Counted from the stretch's first letter, positions 1 through 9,415 are shown. The stretch is DNA of 64,000 nucleotides from JAWKUK01 sp041398605 (GCA_041398605.1 JAWKUK010000020.1:100872-164871), one strand, 5' to 3'. Notes: a model not told the origin generated them from the letters alone. Translations and numbers: made by a program.

Positions 1-1296
1 CGTGAGTACACCGTGCGCCGCGCGCTCGACGCGAACCGGCTCGTAGGGGGCGCCGGCGCTGCGGCGCGCGTCGCGCGCTTTGTGGTCACGGCCGGGGAGC
101 CTGCGCACGCTGGGCTGCGCGCGGAAGCGCTGGACGTGCTGACCCGGTGGTCGGACCCGCGCACACGCGACCTCGTGATCCAGGACCGCTGGCCGCTCGA
201 GGGGCGTCCGGCAGCGGAGCTCGAGGGCGTGGTCGACCTCCTGCGCACAGAGGTCGCGACGCTGCGCCTGCCGAACGAGGTCATGGCCGCCTGGGTGCGC
301 TTTGCGTCGCGCCACGACCAGAGCGACCAGGCGGTCGACGTCTTGGGCTTCCTCGCGCGCGGGGCGGACGCGCCTTCGGCCGACGCCGACGCGGTGCGCT
401 TCGTCGATCCGCTGGAGGTCGCGCGCAGCGCAGACGTTCGGCGCGCCGCCCTGGAAGAGCTCTACCGCGCGAACCCGCGGCGCGCGGCGAGCCTGGCGCG
501 CGGCTTTCGGGCCGAGCGAGACGGGCGCATCCGCGCCTCGATGTTGACGATCCTCGGCGCGACCGAGCCCGAGGTGGCGGTCGCGAACCTGATGGAGGCC
601 ATCGCCGCCGGGACGCGCGCGGGCGAAGCGGTGACCGCGCTCGGGGCGATCGGGCACCCTGCGGCCGAGGCGGCGCTCGTCGCCCTCTTCGACGGCGCAG
701 GCGGCGCGGAGCCGGCGTGGATGGTCGAGTGGCTCGAAGTCGCTGGGGCCCGTCCGCCTGGGGCGCTGCGGACTCGGGTGGACGCGCACAACCTGAACGT
801 TGCGACGGCGCTCCAATCCGGAGACCCGCTCGCGGGCTGGCGGATGACCCTCTCGGGCGGCGACGCCAAGGCCGGCCGCAAGGTCTTCCGCGAGCACCCG
901 GCGGTCACCTGCACGAAGTGCCACAAGCTCGGCGGCGAGGGCGGCAGCGAGGCCGGGCCGGTCCTGGACGGCGTCGCCACGCGCCTGACCCCCGAGGAGC
1001 TCCTGCGCTCGGTCGTTGACCCGAACGCGGCCCTCGCGGAGGGCTTCCAGAACTGGCTCCTGCGCACCACCGACGACGAGGTCTTTGTCGGTCGCCTGAT
1101 CGAGGACACGCCAGAGCGCGTCGTGCTCGAGACGAACCAGTTGGAGCGCTACGAGCTGGCGCCCGATGAGATCGCCCTGCGCAAGCGCGATGTCTCCGCG
1201 ATGCCCCAAGACACCGCGAGCCACCTGTCTCGCCGCGAGATGCGGGACCTGATGGCCTTCCTGCAGGGGCAGCGCACACCCGCGCCGTCCAAATGA
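1..1296 (+). CDS. PVC-type haem-binding cytochrome with HEAT-like repeats (5' end outside window)
   Basis: The reading frame is open to the first base of the window, so the N-terminus lies upstream and this is a partial gene. The visible 431 codons begin with Ala/Arg-rich helical repeats of HEAT type (residues about 1-260). A C-terminal c-type cytochrome domain follows, with a single CTKCH haem motif near nucleotide 910 and a GPxLDG segment after it. The arrangement of haem motif, Leu-rich segment, 'RSVVDPNA' and a closing 'LMAFLQ' helix is the planctomycete/verrucomicrobial Pirellula-type haem-binding domain, usually found on very large secreted proteins with a PQQ or membrane-bound dehydrogenase-like N-terminus. 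It probably carries electrons outside the cytoplasmic membrane. The N-terminal catalytic domain, if any, cannot be seen. Confidence 0.85.
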   Translation, partial: REYTVRRALDANRLVGGAGAAARVARFVVTAGEPAHAGLRAEALDVLTRWSDPRTRDLVIQDRWPLEGRPAAELEGVVDLLRTEVATLRLPNEVMAAWVRFASRHDQSDQAVDVLGFLARGADAPSADADAVRFVDPLEVARSADVRRAALEELYRANPRRAASLARGFRAERDGRIRASMLTILGATEPEVAVANLMEAIAAGTRAGEAVTALGAIGHPAAEAALVALFDGAGGAEPAWMVEWLEVAGARPPGALRTRVDAHNLNVATALQSGDPLAGWRMTLSGGDAKAGRKVFREHPAVTCTKCHKLGGEGGSEAGPVLDGVATRLTPEELLRSVVDPNAALAEGFQNWLLRTTDDEVFVGRLIEDTPERVVLETNQLERYELAPDEIALRKRDVSAMPQDTASHLSRREMRDLMAFLQGQRTPAPSK

Positions 1297-1401
1297 GCGA
1301 CAGCCCCCGCGCGGACCACAGACGCCCTCAAGCGCTGCGTCTCCGGTGGCCGACGAGCGGGGGAGCGTTGCGCCGGGGTGTCCGTGCGTCGCGCGGGCGC
1401 T

Positions 1402-2364
1402 ATGGCGAACTCTGCGACACTCAGCTTCAGCAAGACCGGACGCGGCCTCTTCACCGCGGACGAGGTCCGACAGCTCATGCAGGTCGAGTTCGAGCGCGCG
1501 CGTCGCTACGGCTACGCGATCGCTTGCCTCGCGATCCAGGTCGACCGGCTCGAGCACATCGAGACCGTGCACGGCCTCGAGACGAAGCACGAGATCCTCT
1601 TTGCCATCGCTGAGCTCGTGAAGGGCGCGACCCGGGCCGGCGATCTGCTCGGGTACTTGGTGCAGGACCGCTTGATCGTCCTGGTGCCGCACACCCCTGG
1701 CGAGGCTGCACGGGCGCTGGGGGAGCGGCTCCTCACGGGCGCGCGCAAGCTGCGCTTTTCCAGCCAAGGGCGCACGATTCGCATCGCGCTCTCGATCGGC
1801 GTCGCGCACAACCAGAACCCGGACGCGACCTCATTTGCGATCTTGGAAGAGGTCGCGAACGAAGGCCGCATCGTCGCGGACACGAGCGGCGGCGACCGCG
1901 TCGCGGAGACGGACCTGTATCGGCTCCACCACGCCAAGGACGATGTCCCTGCGAACGGCTACCGCGGACGCCTCGAGACGCTCGTCGATGAGCGCGGCGA
2001 CCTCGAAGCTGCCGTGGCGCAAGTCACCGAGGAGATCGTGGAACGCGCGCTGCGCGAAGCGCGCGAGGAGTGGGCGAAGTCGCTCCCCCCGGTGAGCTCC
2101 GAGGACGAGTCCGAGGCCGCGACCTACAAGAAGCAGGTTGAGATGCTGCAGCGGCGGCTCTCGAAGCTCACGGAGTCGCTCGGGCTCACCGAGAAGGAGC
2201 TCGCCCGGGTCCGCCGCATGAAGGCTGTCGACAACGGCATCGCGTCGGAGTTCCGCGATGTGCAGGGGCTCGTCGGCGAGGACGAGCAGACGGAGCTCAA
2301 GAAAGAGCTCATGTCGAAGATCTTCGCCGCGAACCTCGACTTGCACCGCAAGCGCCCCGCTTGA
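1402..2364 (+). CDS. Degenerate GGDEF-domain protein with C-terminal coiled coil
   Basis: Residues about 12-165 follow the GGDEF fold: an 'F-ERARRYGYAIACLAIQVD' opening, a central strand ending 'VLVPHT', and 'IALSIGVA' near the end. The signature loop reads VQDRL in place of GGDEF, so catalytic acidic residues are missing and cyclic-di-GMP synthesis is unlikely. The C-terminal 150 residues are charged and heptad-like, suggesting a coiled coil. There is no membrane segment, so the protein is probably cytoplasmic. The ATG at 1402 was chosen; an in-frame GTG lies eight codons upstream. A strong hairpin follows the stop. It may be a regulatory or scaffolding relative of diguanylate cyclases; the role is inferred only. 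Confidence 0.8.
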   Translation: MANSATLSFSKTGRGLFTADEVRQLMQVEFERARRYGYAIACLAIQVDRLEHIETVHGLETKHEILFAIAELVKGATRAGDLLGYLVQDRLIVLVPHTPGEAARALGERLLTGARKLRFSSQGRTIRIALSIGVAHNQNPDATSFAILEEVANEGRIVADTSGGDRVAETDLYRLHHAKDDVPANGYRGRLETLVDERGDLEAAVAQVTEEIVERALREAREEWAKSLPPVSSEDESEAATYKKQVEMLQRRLSKLTESLGLTEKELARVRRMKAVDNGIASEFRDVQGLVGEDEQTELKKELMSKIFAANLDLHRKRPA

Positions 2365-2371
2365 AATGCGC

Positions 2372-2398
2372 ACGGGCCGCGCGAGGAGCGCGGCCCGT
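2372..2398. terminator. Rho-independent-like hairpin between convergent genes
   Basis: A perfect 11-bp stem (arms 2372-2382 and 2388-2398) with a 5-nt loop starts 8 nt after the GGDEF-like gene's stop. The next gene converges from the other side, so it could serve both. There is no T-tract, as is common at this GC content. Confidence 0.7.
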
Positions 2399-2476
2399 TC
2401 ACGGCACTCGCCTGGCGGAGCTCGCCGCAGGCTGGTCGTCGCGGCCGAAGGAGCACCTCCAGCCGCGCATCGGGGG

Positions 2477-4069
2477 TCACGGGCAGAAGAACAGGCTGAC
2501 CGCGTTGCTGTAGTTCCAGGTCGCTTGGCCGCCGACGGAGTCGCGGTACCAGTACTGGAAGTTCCAGGACTGGCCCGGAAGGATCGCGCCTGCGCCGACG
2601 CTCTGCTGCGGGGCCGTGAAATCGATCGCGCGGTTGACGCCGCCGAGCAAGTCAGAGACGAGGACCGGCGCCATACGAATCGCCGGCTGGGTCGCCGAGC
2701 CACCGACACACGTCAGGCCTTGGCCGTTCGGGACCGCGACCTGCGCGCCGCCGTAGAAGAAGATGCCGGCCGAGAACGCCGGGAGCGCATTGCAGGAGAT
2801 CGTCAGGTTGTTGTCCGCGATCGAGAGCGAGCCCGCGGTCGTCAAGAACGCCGCGTTGCCCGTGCTGTTCGCCTGCGCCTGGCAATAGGTCGTTGCCCCG
2901 CAGTCCTGCACGATCTTCCAGATCTGGCCGCCTTGCTCGACGATGTAGAGCTCGCCATTCAGGTCCTCGGCGAAGCTCACGATCGACGTGATCGTCCCCC
3001 CGGAGGTCGGGCGCAGCTCGAGGGTGCGGTCCGTGACCGGCGAAGCGGTCCCCGTGGCCGGGTCGTACGAGATGCTCCAGATCTTGCTCGAGCAGTAGTC
3101 CGCGAAGAAATACGTGCCGTTGAGCGACGGGATCGCCGAGCCGCGGTAGTTGTAGCCGCCCGTGATCGAACAGTTGCCGCCCGCGTGCGTGTAGTCGTGG
3201 AACGGCAACGTGAGCGCCGTTGAGTTGCAGGTGCAGCCCGTGAGGCCCGTGCACGCGAAGCCTTCCATGCAGCGCCAGCCGAAGTTGAGGCCGCCGACGC
3301 CGGCCGGCGCGAAGTCCACCTCTTCACGGGCGCCTTGACCGACGTCGCCGATGTACATGTCACCGGTCAGGCGGTCGAAGCTCCAGCGCCAGGGGTTCCG
3401 CAGGCCGACGAACCAGATCTCATCGTTGTAGCCGCCGGCGCCGACGAAGGGGTTGTCGCCGGGGATGAACGGCGCGGGGATGTCGACGTCGAAGCGCAAC
3501 ATCTTGCCGAGGTTGCTCGTCTGGCTCTGCGCGCGGCCGTTGGGGTCGTTGCCGGAGCCGCCGTCGCCCATGCCGACGTAGAGCTTGCCGTCCGGCCCGA
3601 ACTGGATGCAGCCGCCGTTGTGGTTGGAGAAGTCTTGGTTGACCTGGATGATCGTCTGGACCGGCGTCGGGCTCGCGACGTTCGGGTCGCCCGTCACGCC
3701 GTACTCGACGACAAACGTGTTGCCCGCTCCGGCGCCCGTGTAGTTGACGAAGAAGCGCCCGTTGTTCTGATAGTCGGGGTGGAACGCGAGGCCAAGGAGG
3801 CCGCGCTCACCGCCGCTCAGCACCGGGCCGCCGGCCGCGGGCCGAAGGTCGATGAACGGCGTCGCGAGGAGCGCGCCGTTGAGGACCACGCGGATTCGAC
3901 CCACTTGCTCGACGATGAAGAACCGGCTCGGGTCGCCCGGCGCCTGGGTCATGTACGTGGGGCCGGAGACGCCCTGGACGAAGAGCTCCGTCGTAAGCGA
4001 TTGGGCTTGGGCGGCGGGCGCAAGCGTCATGGACGCGAGGGCCAGCGCGAAGATCGTGCTGCGCAGCAT
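2477..4069 (-). CDS. Secreted PQQ-dependent sugar dehydrogenase-like protein
   Basis: A 530-residue protein with a clear signal peptide (hydrophobic core, AQA cleavage site near residue 22). Residues about 30-390 form the six-bladed propeller of the soluble glucose/aldose dehydrogenase (GSDH) family. Typical pieces are 'GLAFHPDY-NNGRFFVNYT', 'NHNGGCIQFGPDGKLYVGMGDGG' and 'GLRNPWRWSFD', the last being the Arg/Trp-containing PQQ-site loop. The final ~130 residues are a separate beta-rich domain ending in a WNFQYWYRD motif, which recurs in the secreted protein at 28.9-29.9 kb. It probably oxidises sugars in the periplasm or outside the cell. Substrate and cofactor use are inferred from the family. 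Confidence 0.88.
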   Translation of the reverse strand: MLRSTIFALALASMTLAPAAQAQSLTTELFVQGVSGPTYMTQAPGDPSRFFIVEQVGRIRVVLNGALLATPFIDLRPAAGGPVLSGGERGLLGLAFHPDYQNNGRFFVNYTGAGAGNTFVVEYGVTGDPNVASPTPVQTIIQVNQDFSNHNGGCIQFGPDGKLYVGMGDGGSGNDPNGRAQSQTSNLGKMLRFDVDIPAPFIPGDNPFVGAGGYNDEIWFVGLRNPWRWSFDRLTGDMYIGDVGQGAREEVDFAPAGVGGLNFGWRCMEGFACTGLTGCTCNSTALTLPFHDYTHAGGNCSITGGYNYRGSAIPSLNGTYFFADYCSSKIWSISYDPATGTASPVTDRTLELRPTSGGTITSIVSFAEDLNGELYIVEQGGQIWKIVQDCGATTYCQAQANSTGNAAFLTTAGSLSIADNNLTISCNALPAFSAGIFFYGGAQVAVPNGQGLTCVGGSATQPAIRMAPVLVSDLLGGVNRAIDFTAPQQSVGAGAILPGQSWNFQYWYRDSVGGQATWNYSNAVSLFFCP

Positions 4070-4401
4070 AGGAGAGAGATTTGAGGTCGTCTGGGTCGCG
4101 GCCCCAAGGGCCCGGACGGAGAACGTGTGCGGACGGCGAGGGTCGAGGCTGGAGAATCAGTCGCTCCTCTGGCCGAGGCGGATTGCTGGCACCTCGGCCT
4201 TCAGCGCGGACTCCTTGGGGGTCAAAGCCCACGCCCTCGACCCACCTAAGATACCCCCCCGACGGCCGGCCTATACCGTAGGTTCCGCCGACGATCGCAT
4301 TGGACACACTCTCGGGGCGCGGTACGGTAGGAGCGAGCCTCATCTTGCGTCACAGCCTGCGAACCCACTCACGCGCAGCCCATGCGCCGCCGACCGCCGC
4401 G
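4070..4401. other. Divergent intergenic region
   Basis: About 330 bp between the divergent sugar dehydrogenase-like gene and a sulfatase gene. It must hold promoters for both. A run of C residues and an AT-richer patch (ctatacc) lie at 4253-4277. An in-frame TTG at 4300 could extend the sulfatase upstream, but the extra residues look non-coding. Confidence 0.4.
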
Positions 4402-5976
4402 ATGCCTCGGATGACCCGGGGGGCTGCGTCGCAGTGGAGGCGGCCAAGGGCGAGCCCCTGGGCCCCCCTGGCGGCGAGCGCGATTCTGTTCGGTGGGGGC
4501 ACTGCGTGCGGCGGCGGCGCGCCGTCGCCGCATCCGCGCCACGTCCTGCTGATCAGCCTCGATACGACGCGCGCGGATCAGCTGGGCTGCTACGGCGGGC
4601 CGGCGTCCACGCCCGCCCTCGACGCCCTCGCGGCCGAGGGCGTTCGCTTCGGCGACTGCACCTCTGCCGCCGCGACGACCCTGGCGTCACATACGTCGCT
4701 CATGACCGGGACGTACCCCCGCAGCCACGGCGTGCCGCGCAACGGGTTCGTCCTCGATAGTCGCAACGAGACATTGGCGGAGCGCCTCGGCCAGGCCGGC
4801 TTCTGGTGCGCTGCGTTCCTCGGCTCGTTCGCGCTCGACGCGCGCTTCGGGTTCGCGCAAGGCTTCGACCACTTCGACCAGGACTTCGAGGTCGCGGTGG
4901 GGGTCGGCGGCGGGGATCAAGAGCAGCGGCGCGCGGAGCGCGTCACCGAGGCGCTGCTGGCACACGTCGACGTCGTTGCGGCGCGCGAGGGCTTTGAAGC
5001 CGATGGGCGGCTGTTCTTGTTCGCGCACTACTTCGATCCGCATGCGCCCTATGCGCCGCCTGGCGCGCGCGACGCGGGTGGCACGCTCCCGCGCATCGGC
5101 GCGGCCGTCGAGGGCCTGCAGCGGGCGGCGCTCGGCGTTGCGCCGGGGGTCGCCGCAGTGGTGAAGAGCGGGCTGCCCGATGCGCTCGTCCACGCGGCGC
5201 CCGCGCAGCCAACCTCCGAGGACCGCGCGCTCGCCGGGCTGTACGCCGACGAGATCCAGTATGCGGACACCGCGATCGGCCGGCTCCTGGTCGGGCTCGA
5301 AGCGCGCGGGCTCTTGCAGGACACGCTCGTGGTCGTCACAGCCGACCACGGGGAGACGTTCTGGGAGCACCCCAACTTCTGGAACCATGGCCTATGGGTG
5401 CACCAGACCGACGTGCACGTGCCTTTGATCTTGCGCCTACCGCGGGCGCAAACGCCGGACGAGCGCGCGCGTGTCATCGATGCGCCCGTGTCTGGGGTCG
5501 ACGTCATGCCGACCGTGCTCCACCTGCTCGGCCTGCCGCCGTCGGCGCGCTGCGAGGGCTTGGACCTCACGCCGCTGCTCGCGGGGGAGGCGCTGCCGAT
5601 GCGCGCGCTGTTCGCAGAAGCGACCCAGCCTGGGTCCGCGGTCGAGCCGAAGTCGGGCGCGCGCGTCGAGGGCGCTGACTTCGGCGCAGCTTGGTGGAAC
5701 GACGCGAAGCCGGTGGCCGTTCGCAGCGGGCCGTTCAAGCTCGTCCGCGCCGCGTATCTCGGGTACGAGGCGCTCTTCGATCTGTCGCGTGATCCATGGG
5801 AGCGCCAGGATCTCAGCCGCGATCCGACCCATGCAGCGACCCTGTCGGCGCTGCGCACGGCGCTCGCGACCTATCGCGCCTCTGGCCAAGCTCTGACCTC
5901 GAGCTTCGACCCAGCGCAGAGCCTCGAGACGGTGAGGCGTCTCGAGGCCCTCGGGTACTACGAGTCAGGACACTGA
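4402..5976 (+). CDS. Sulfatase-superfamily lipoprotein, Thr-type active site
   Basis: A 524-residue alkaline-phosphatase/sulfatase-fold hydrolase. The metal-binding opening 'LLISLDTTRAD' lies near residue 50, and 'VVVTADHGE' supplies the distal Asp-His. The canonical CxPSR nucleophile motif is replaced by T-L-A-S-H, followed by TSLMTG. This belongs to the TLxSH subgroup, in which the formylglycine Cys is absent and a Thr occupies the nucleophile position, so it does not depend on formylglycine. The N-terminus is hydrophobic and ends in a Cys at residue 36 or so (GGTAC), suggesting a lipoprotein. Substrates could be sulfate, phosphodiester or phosphonate esters. The ATG at 4402 was preferred to an upstream TTG. 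Confidence 0.85.
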   Translation: MPRMTRGAASQWRRPRASPWAPLAASAILFGGGTACGGGAPSPHPRHVLLISLDTTRADQLGCYGGPASTPALDALAAEGVRFGDCTSAAATTLASHTSLMTGTYPRSHGVPRNGFVLDSRNETLAERLGQAGFWCAAFLGSFALDARFGFAQGFDHFDQDFEVAVGVGGGDQEQRRAERVTEALLAHVDVVAAREGFEADGRLFLFAHYFDPHAPYAPPGARDAGGTLPRIGAAVEGLQRAALGVAPGVAAVVKSGLPDALVHAAPAQPTSEDRALAGLYADEIQYADTAIGRLLVGLEARGLLQDTLVVVTADHGETFWEHPNFWNHGLWVHQTDVHVPLILRLPRAQTPDERARVIDAPVSGVDVMPTVLHLLGLPPSARCEGLDLTPLLAGEALPMRALFAEATQPGSAVEPKSGARVEGADFGAAWWNDAKPVAVRSGPFKLVRAAYLGYEALFDLSRDPWERQDLSRDPTHAATLSALRTALATYRASGQALTSSFDPAQSLETVRRLEALGYYESGH

Positions 5977-6043
5977 GGCGCCGCGTCCGGTTGGGAGGGG
6001 CACAGCACCGCCGCGCCCTCACCTCACGGACGGACGCGGGCGC

Positions 6044-7150
6044 TCACTTGCCGCCGCCGCCGAACAGCTTCTTCGACGCGCCCTTGAGCGCGTTGTTGGC
6101 CTTCTCGTCGGCCTCCTGCTTCAGCTTCTCCAGCCCTTCCGCGGCCTTCTTCTCGACCTCATCGGCCTTGGCTCCGACCGCTGCCGCGCCCTCTTTCGCC
6201 GCGTCCTGCGGAGCGCTGGCCCCGTCCTTGCCGAGCGCCGAGTCGAGCGCGCCGCCGAGCGCCCCGCCGACCGCCTCCTTCACCTTGTCGAGCTCCTTAG
6301 CGCCCTTGTCCTTCAGCGCGTCCGCCTCGCTCTTCAGGCGCTCTTGCGCCTGGTCGAGGCCCTTCTGCGCGGCGTCCTTCGCCGCGTCCTGCGCCGCGTC
6401 GAGCGCGCCACCGAGGCCGCCCGCGAGCCCGCCATCGAGGGTCGCACGTAGCAGCTTCATCGCGGGGCCAGGTACGACCTTATCCGCGGCATCGAGCGCG
6501 CTGACCGAGACCTGCTCCATCAGCTTGCCGGCGAGCTCTGCGACGGTGACGCCGTCAGGGCCGGAGAGCGCGGTCCAATCGGCATCGTACGCCGGCAGCT
6601 CGAAGCGCTTCTCGATCGCGTCGAGCCCCGGAATCCCGCTCAGGTCGATGCTCGCAGCGAGGCCAGCGATGCGGATGCGTTTGACCTGCAGGCGCGGGCC
6701 TGGGCCGCTATCGCCGCCAGCGTCGGGTGGCGGCGTCGCGTCGCCTGCGGCGAGCTTGCGCACCTGCTGGAGGACCGGGAGCAGGTTGCTCTCGGTGCCC
6801 TTCTGCACGAGGTGGAGCTCGAGCCCTTCGATCACGATCTCGTCGATGACCTTGGGCTCACCAAAGAGCGAGCGCGTGCCGACGCCGACTGCGAGCTTGC
6901 CGACCTCCAACAGCGGATCGCCTTCGAAGCCAGCGGGGCTGGCGACCCGGTAGCCCTCGAGGGCGAGCCCGCTCGTGCCGAAGCCGAGCTTGGCGCCGAG
7001 GTGGGCGAGGGTGGTCGGCACGCCGAAGGCGTAGCGCGAGCCTTGTTCGACCGCGCCCTTGGCGGCCGATGGGACGAGGAACCAGCTCGCGATTGCGACG
7101 AGTAGGGCGAGGACAACCGCGAGCGCGAAGAGCTTCTTGATCAGCTTCAT
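6044..7150 (-). CDS. AsmA/DUF748-like membrane-anchored protein with Ala/Lys-rich tail
   Basis: A 368-residue protein starting MKLIKKLF, with one N-terminal membrane anchor (residues about 5-27). The next 200 residues are beta-rich, with a 'VIDEIVIEGLELHL' segment resembling the AsmA/DUF748 family of envelope proteins linked to lipid transfer. From about residue 220 the chain becomes an Ala/Lys/Asp helical repeat (AAQDAAKDAAQKG and similar), probably a long amphipathic helix or coiled coil. It lies 141 bp downstream of the multihaem cytochrome on the same strand. The ATG at 7150 was chosen because the signal anchor follows directly. The AsmA assignment is moderate. Confidence 0.75.
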   Translation of the reverse strand: MKLIKKLFALAVVLALLVAIASWFLVPSAAKGAVEQGSRYAFGVPTTLAHLGAKLGFGTSGLALEGYRVASPAGFEGDPLLEVGKLAVGVGTRSLFGEPKVIDEIVIEGLELHLVQKGTESNLLPVLQQVRKLAAGDATPPPDAGGDSGPGPRLQVKRIRIAGLAASIDLSGIPGLDAIEKRFELPAYDADWTALSGPDGVTVAELAGKLMEQVSVSALDAADKVVPGPAMKLLRATLDGGLAGGLGGALDAAQDAAKDAAQKGLDQAQERLKSEADALKDKGAKELDKVKEAVGGALGGALDSALGKDGASAPQDAAKEGAAAVGAKADEVEKKAAEGLEKLKQEADEKANNALKGASKKLFGGGGK

Positions 7151-7291
7151 GACGAATGTGCGTGGATCATAGGTCACGCGCTCGTCGATCCACACGCCGA
7201 GGCCCAGACATCTGCCGGCGCGGCGGTCGCGCCGCCGCGCCAGGTGGGTGTCGAGCCCGATGAACGACTCTTCACGTTGGATGCGAGCGGG

Positions 7292-9415
7292 TCACTCGCA
7301 GACGTCGATGCGGAGCCCGCCGCTGAGGCCGAGGCCGAGCGGATCCTGCGGGTCGCGGAACACGACCTGGTAGGTCAAGGCCGTGCCTGCCGGCTGCGTC
7401 GTCAGGTCGACCGGGATGGTCGCCGCGCCGTTCGCGTCCAAGTTGAACGTCGCGACCCGGCGGGTCGCGGGGCCTGCGTTGAAGACCCCGCCCGCGAGGT
7501 CGATGCTCAACTGCCCTTGGCCCTCGAAGAGGACGGCGAGCTGCCCAGGTTCTCCGCCAGTGAATGCAAACGCGAAGGCTGCGTTGGAGCGCGACGAATC
7601 ACCCTGCGCCGTGAGCTCGGGGCGCACGCCGTTGGCGCGGGCCTTGCCGAGCGCGAGGGGGCGCGGCGCCAGGCACGCTGGCGACGCGAAGTCGAGCGAG
7701 GCGAGGCCCATCTGGACCGGCTCGGACTTGCCGAACGCTTCCCAGAGTCGGTAGGCCGTCAGGCCCTTGTCGTCCGTGACGTTCTCGTCGCGCAGGAACG
7801 TGACGTACTCCTTCGACGTCGTCTGGTGGAAGAGCCGCACTTCGGCCCGGGTCGCGCCGACGGGGAGGTCGAACTCGGTCTCGCTCCAGTACTGCTCGTC
7901 CGCATAGCTCGTGCCGACGACGTAGGCGCCGACCGCTTCATACGCCGCAGCGCGGTAGCCGCGCGCCGGGATGCGATTGTCCTTCTCCGTCGTGTTGTTG
8001 AGGAGGAAGTGGAAGCTCTTGCCCGGCGTGAGGCCGGTCGCCGCCGCCATCTGCGCGTCGAGGCCGTGGTCGATCGAGAAGACCGTCGTGTCCTGTGTGC
8101 TCAGCGTCGCGCTGTTCTGGTTGTAGCGGCCGCGCTCCGCGACGAGGTTCGCGCCGTTGTAGAACCGCACGTTGATCCACATCCGGCGGCCCTCGCCGTA
8201 GCCGGTCGGCAGCTTGTGACCGCCCATGTTCGTCACGCGTACCAGCAGCTTGCCGTTGCGCTCGATCGCCTCGAGGTCGGAGGCTGCGCGCAGCATCGCT
8301 TCGTTGCGCGCGATCGAGTCGTCCACCGCCGCCTGGGACAACCCCGTCTCATAGTCGGGGTAGAGCGCGCGCACCGCGCGGAGGACCCAGGAGTTGGCCC
8401 CGCTGAAGTTGTGCTGGGGCAGGTCCGGGCGGGCCGGCGGGCTGAGGCCGGGGTTGCAGCCCATGCCGCCCGATAGGTCGGGCATGTGGCAGTCCTGGCA
8501 GCTCGCGACGGTCGGCTTGTCGCCGCCGAAGCGGCCGCCCATGTCGATCTCGGCTTGGGCGAAGACCGAGTTCGCCCATTCGCTGTACGTGCGCTCGACG
8601 GGGAACATGTCGAGCTTCTCAGCGGTCGGGTGCGCGGCGTTCAAAGGGCCGAGCTGCCACGAGCCGTTGGGCTGACGCTCGAGCAGCGGGTTCGAGACGT
8701 CGTGGCACGTCGCGCACAACAAGCTCTCGCGGTGGAACGGCGACTGGCGCCATTGGTGATAGAAGAACTGACCGAGATCGAACGGCCCGCGCCGTACGTC
8801 GTTCGGGTCGATGATGTACGAGCCGCTGTGGGCGCCTTCGAGGCCGGGCGGATTCAGCGCGGCGAGGATCGGACCGTCGTCGGCTGGATTGGCCGCGGAG
8901 GGCACGGGATCGACGAGGCGGTGGCAGAAGTGACACGTCACTCCGTCGAGGTCGCCGAGGTTCGGGTCGAGCGCCGAACCGTTCGTGGGGGTCGAGCGGC
9001 CATCGAGCCAGGCCCCGGGCGCGTGACAACGGAGGCACAGCTCGCCGCCGAAGTCCACGTCTTGATTGGCGATGGTGAGCGTCGCGTAGAAGATCGGGTC
9101 ACGCCCCGCTTGGCCCATCATGCTCGCGGCCCAACGCCTGTAGGGCTCGGAGGCTTCGTCGAAGTAGCCGTGGCACGTCGAGCAGTTCTGCGACTCTTGG
9201 ATCGGGTCGTTCAACGTGGTGGGCTGGGTGCCCGGCACGAAGAAGTCTTGCAAGGTGGCCGGCACCTGCACCTGTTGCGGGAGCGGCGCAGGCGCCGCCG
9301 CGCCGGCGACGATCGACGCCACAGGCAAGAGCGCGAGGGGGAGCCACGCCGGTGCGCACGCGCGGAGACGCGGGCGGTGACTGGAGTGCACGTTGGTTTG
9401 AGCGGTGGATGCCAT
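7292..9415 (-). CDS. Secreted multihaem c-type cytochrome
   Basis: A 707-residue protein with an N-terminal signal segment (ACAPAWLPLALLPVASIVAG). It contains five CxxCH haem-attachment motifs (CSTCH, CLRCH, CHFCH, CATCH, CQDCH) between roughly residues 75 and 310, spaced 30-75 residues apart. The rest is beta-rich and lacks haem motifs; it includes a 'GGHKLPTGYGEGRRMWI' segment seen in large planctomycete and deltaproteobacterial multihaem proteins. A role in extracellular electron transfer or in oxidation of a small substrate is plausible, but no catalytic type (such as nitrite reductase) can be assigned. The ATG at 9415 precedes the signal peptide; another start at 9439 is possible. Confidence 0.85.
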   Translation of the reverse strand: MASTAQTNVHSSHRPRLRACAPAWLPLALLPVASIVAGAAAPAPLPQQVQVPATLQDFFVPGTQPTTLNDPIQESQNCSTCHGYFDEASEPYRRWAASMMGQAGRDPIFYATLTIANQDVDFGGELCLRCHAPGAWLDGRSTPTNGSALDPNLGDLDGVTCHFCHRLVDPVPSAANPADDGPILAALNPPGLEGAHSGSYIIDPNDVRRGPFDLGQFFYHQWRQSPFHRESLLCATCHDVSNPLLERQPNGSWQLGPLNAAHPTAEKLDMFPVERTYSEWANSVFAQAEIDMGGRFGGDKPTVASCQDCHMPDLSGGMGCNPGLSPPARPDLPQHNFSGANSWVLRAVRALYPDYETGLSQAAVDDSIARNEAMLRAASDLEAIERNGKLLVRVTNMGGHKLPTGYGEGRRMWINVRFYNGANLVAERGRYNQNSATLSTQDTTVFSIDHGLDAQMAAATGLTPGKSFHFLLNNTTEKDNRIPARGYRAAAYEAVGAYVVGTSYADEQYWSETEFDLPVGATRAEVRLFHQTTSKEYVTFLRDENVTDDKGLTAYRLWEAFGKSEPVQMGLASLDFASPACLAPRPLALGKARANGVRPELTAQGDSSRSNAAFAFAFTGGEPGQLAVLFEGQGQLSIDLAGGVFNAGPATRRVATFNLDANGAATIPVDLTTQPAGTALTYQVVFRDPQDPLGLGLSGGLRIDVCE

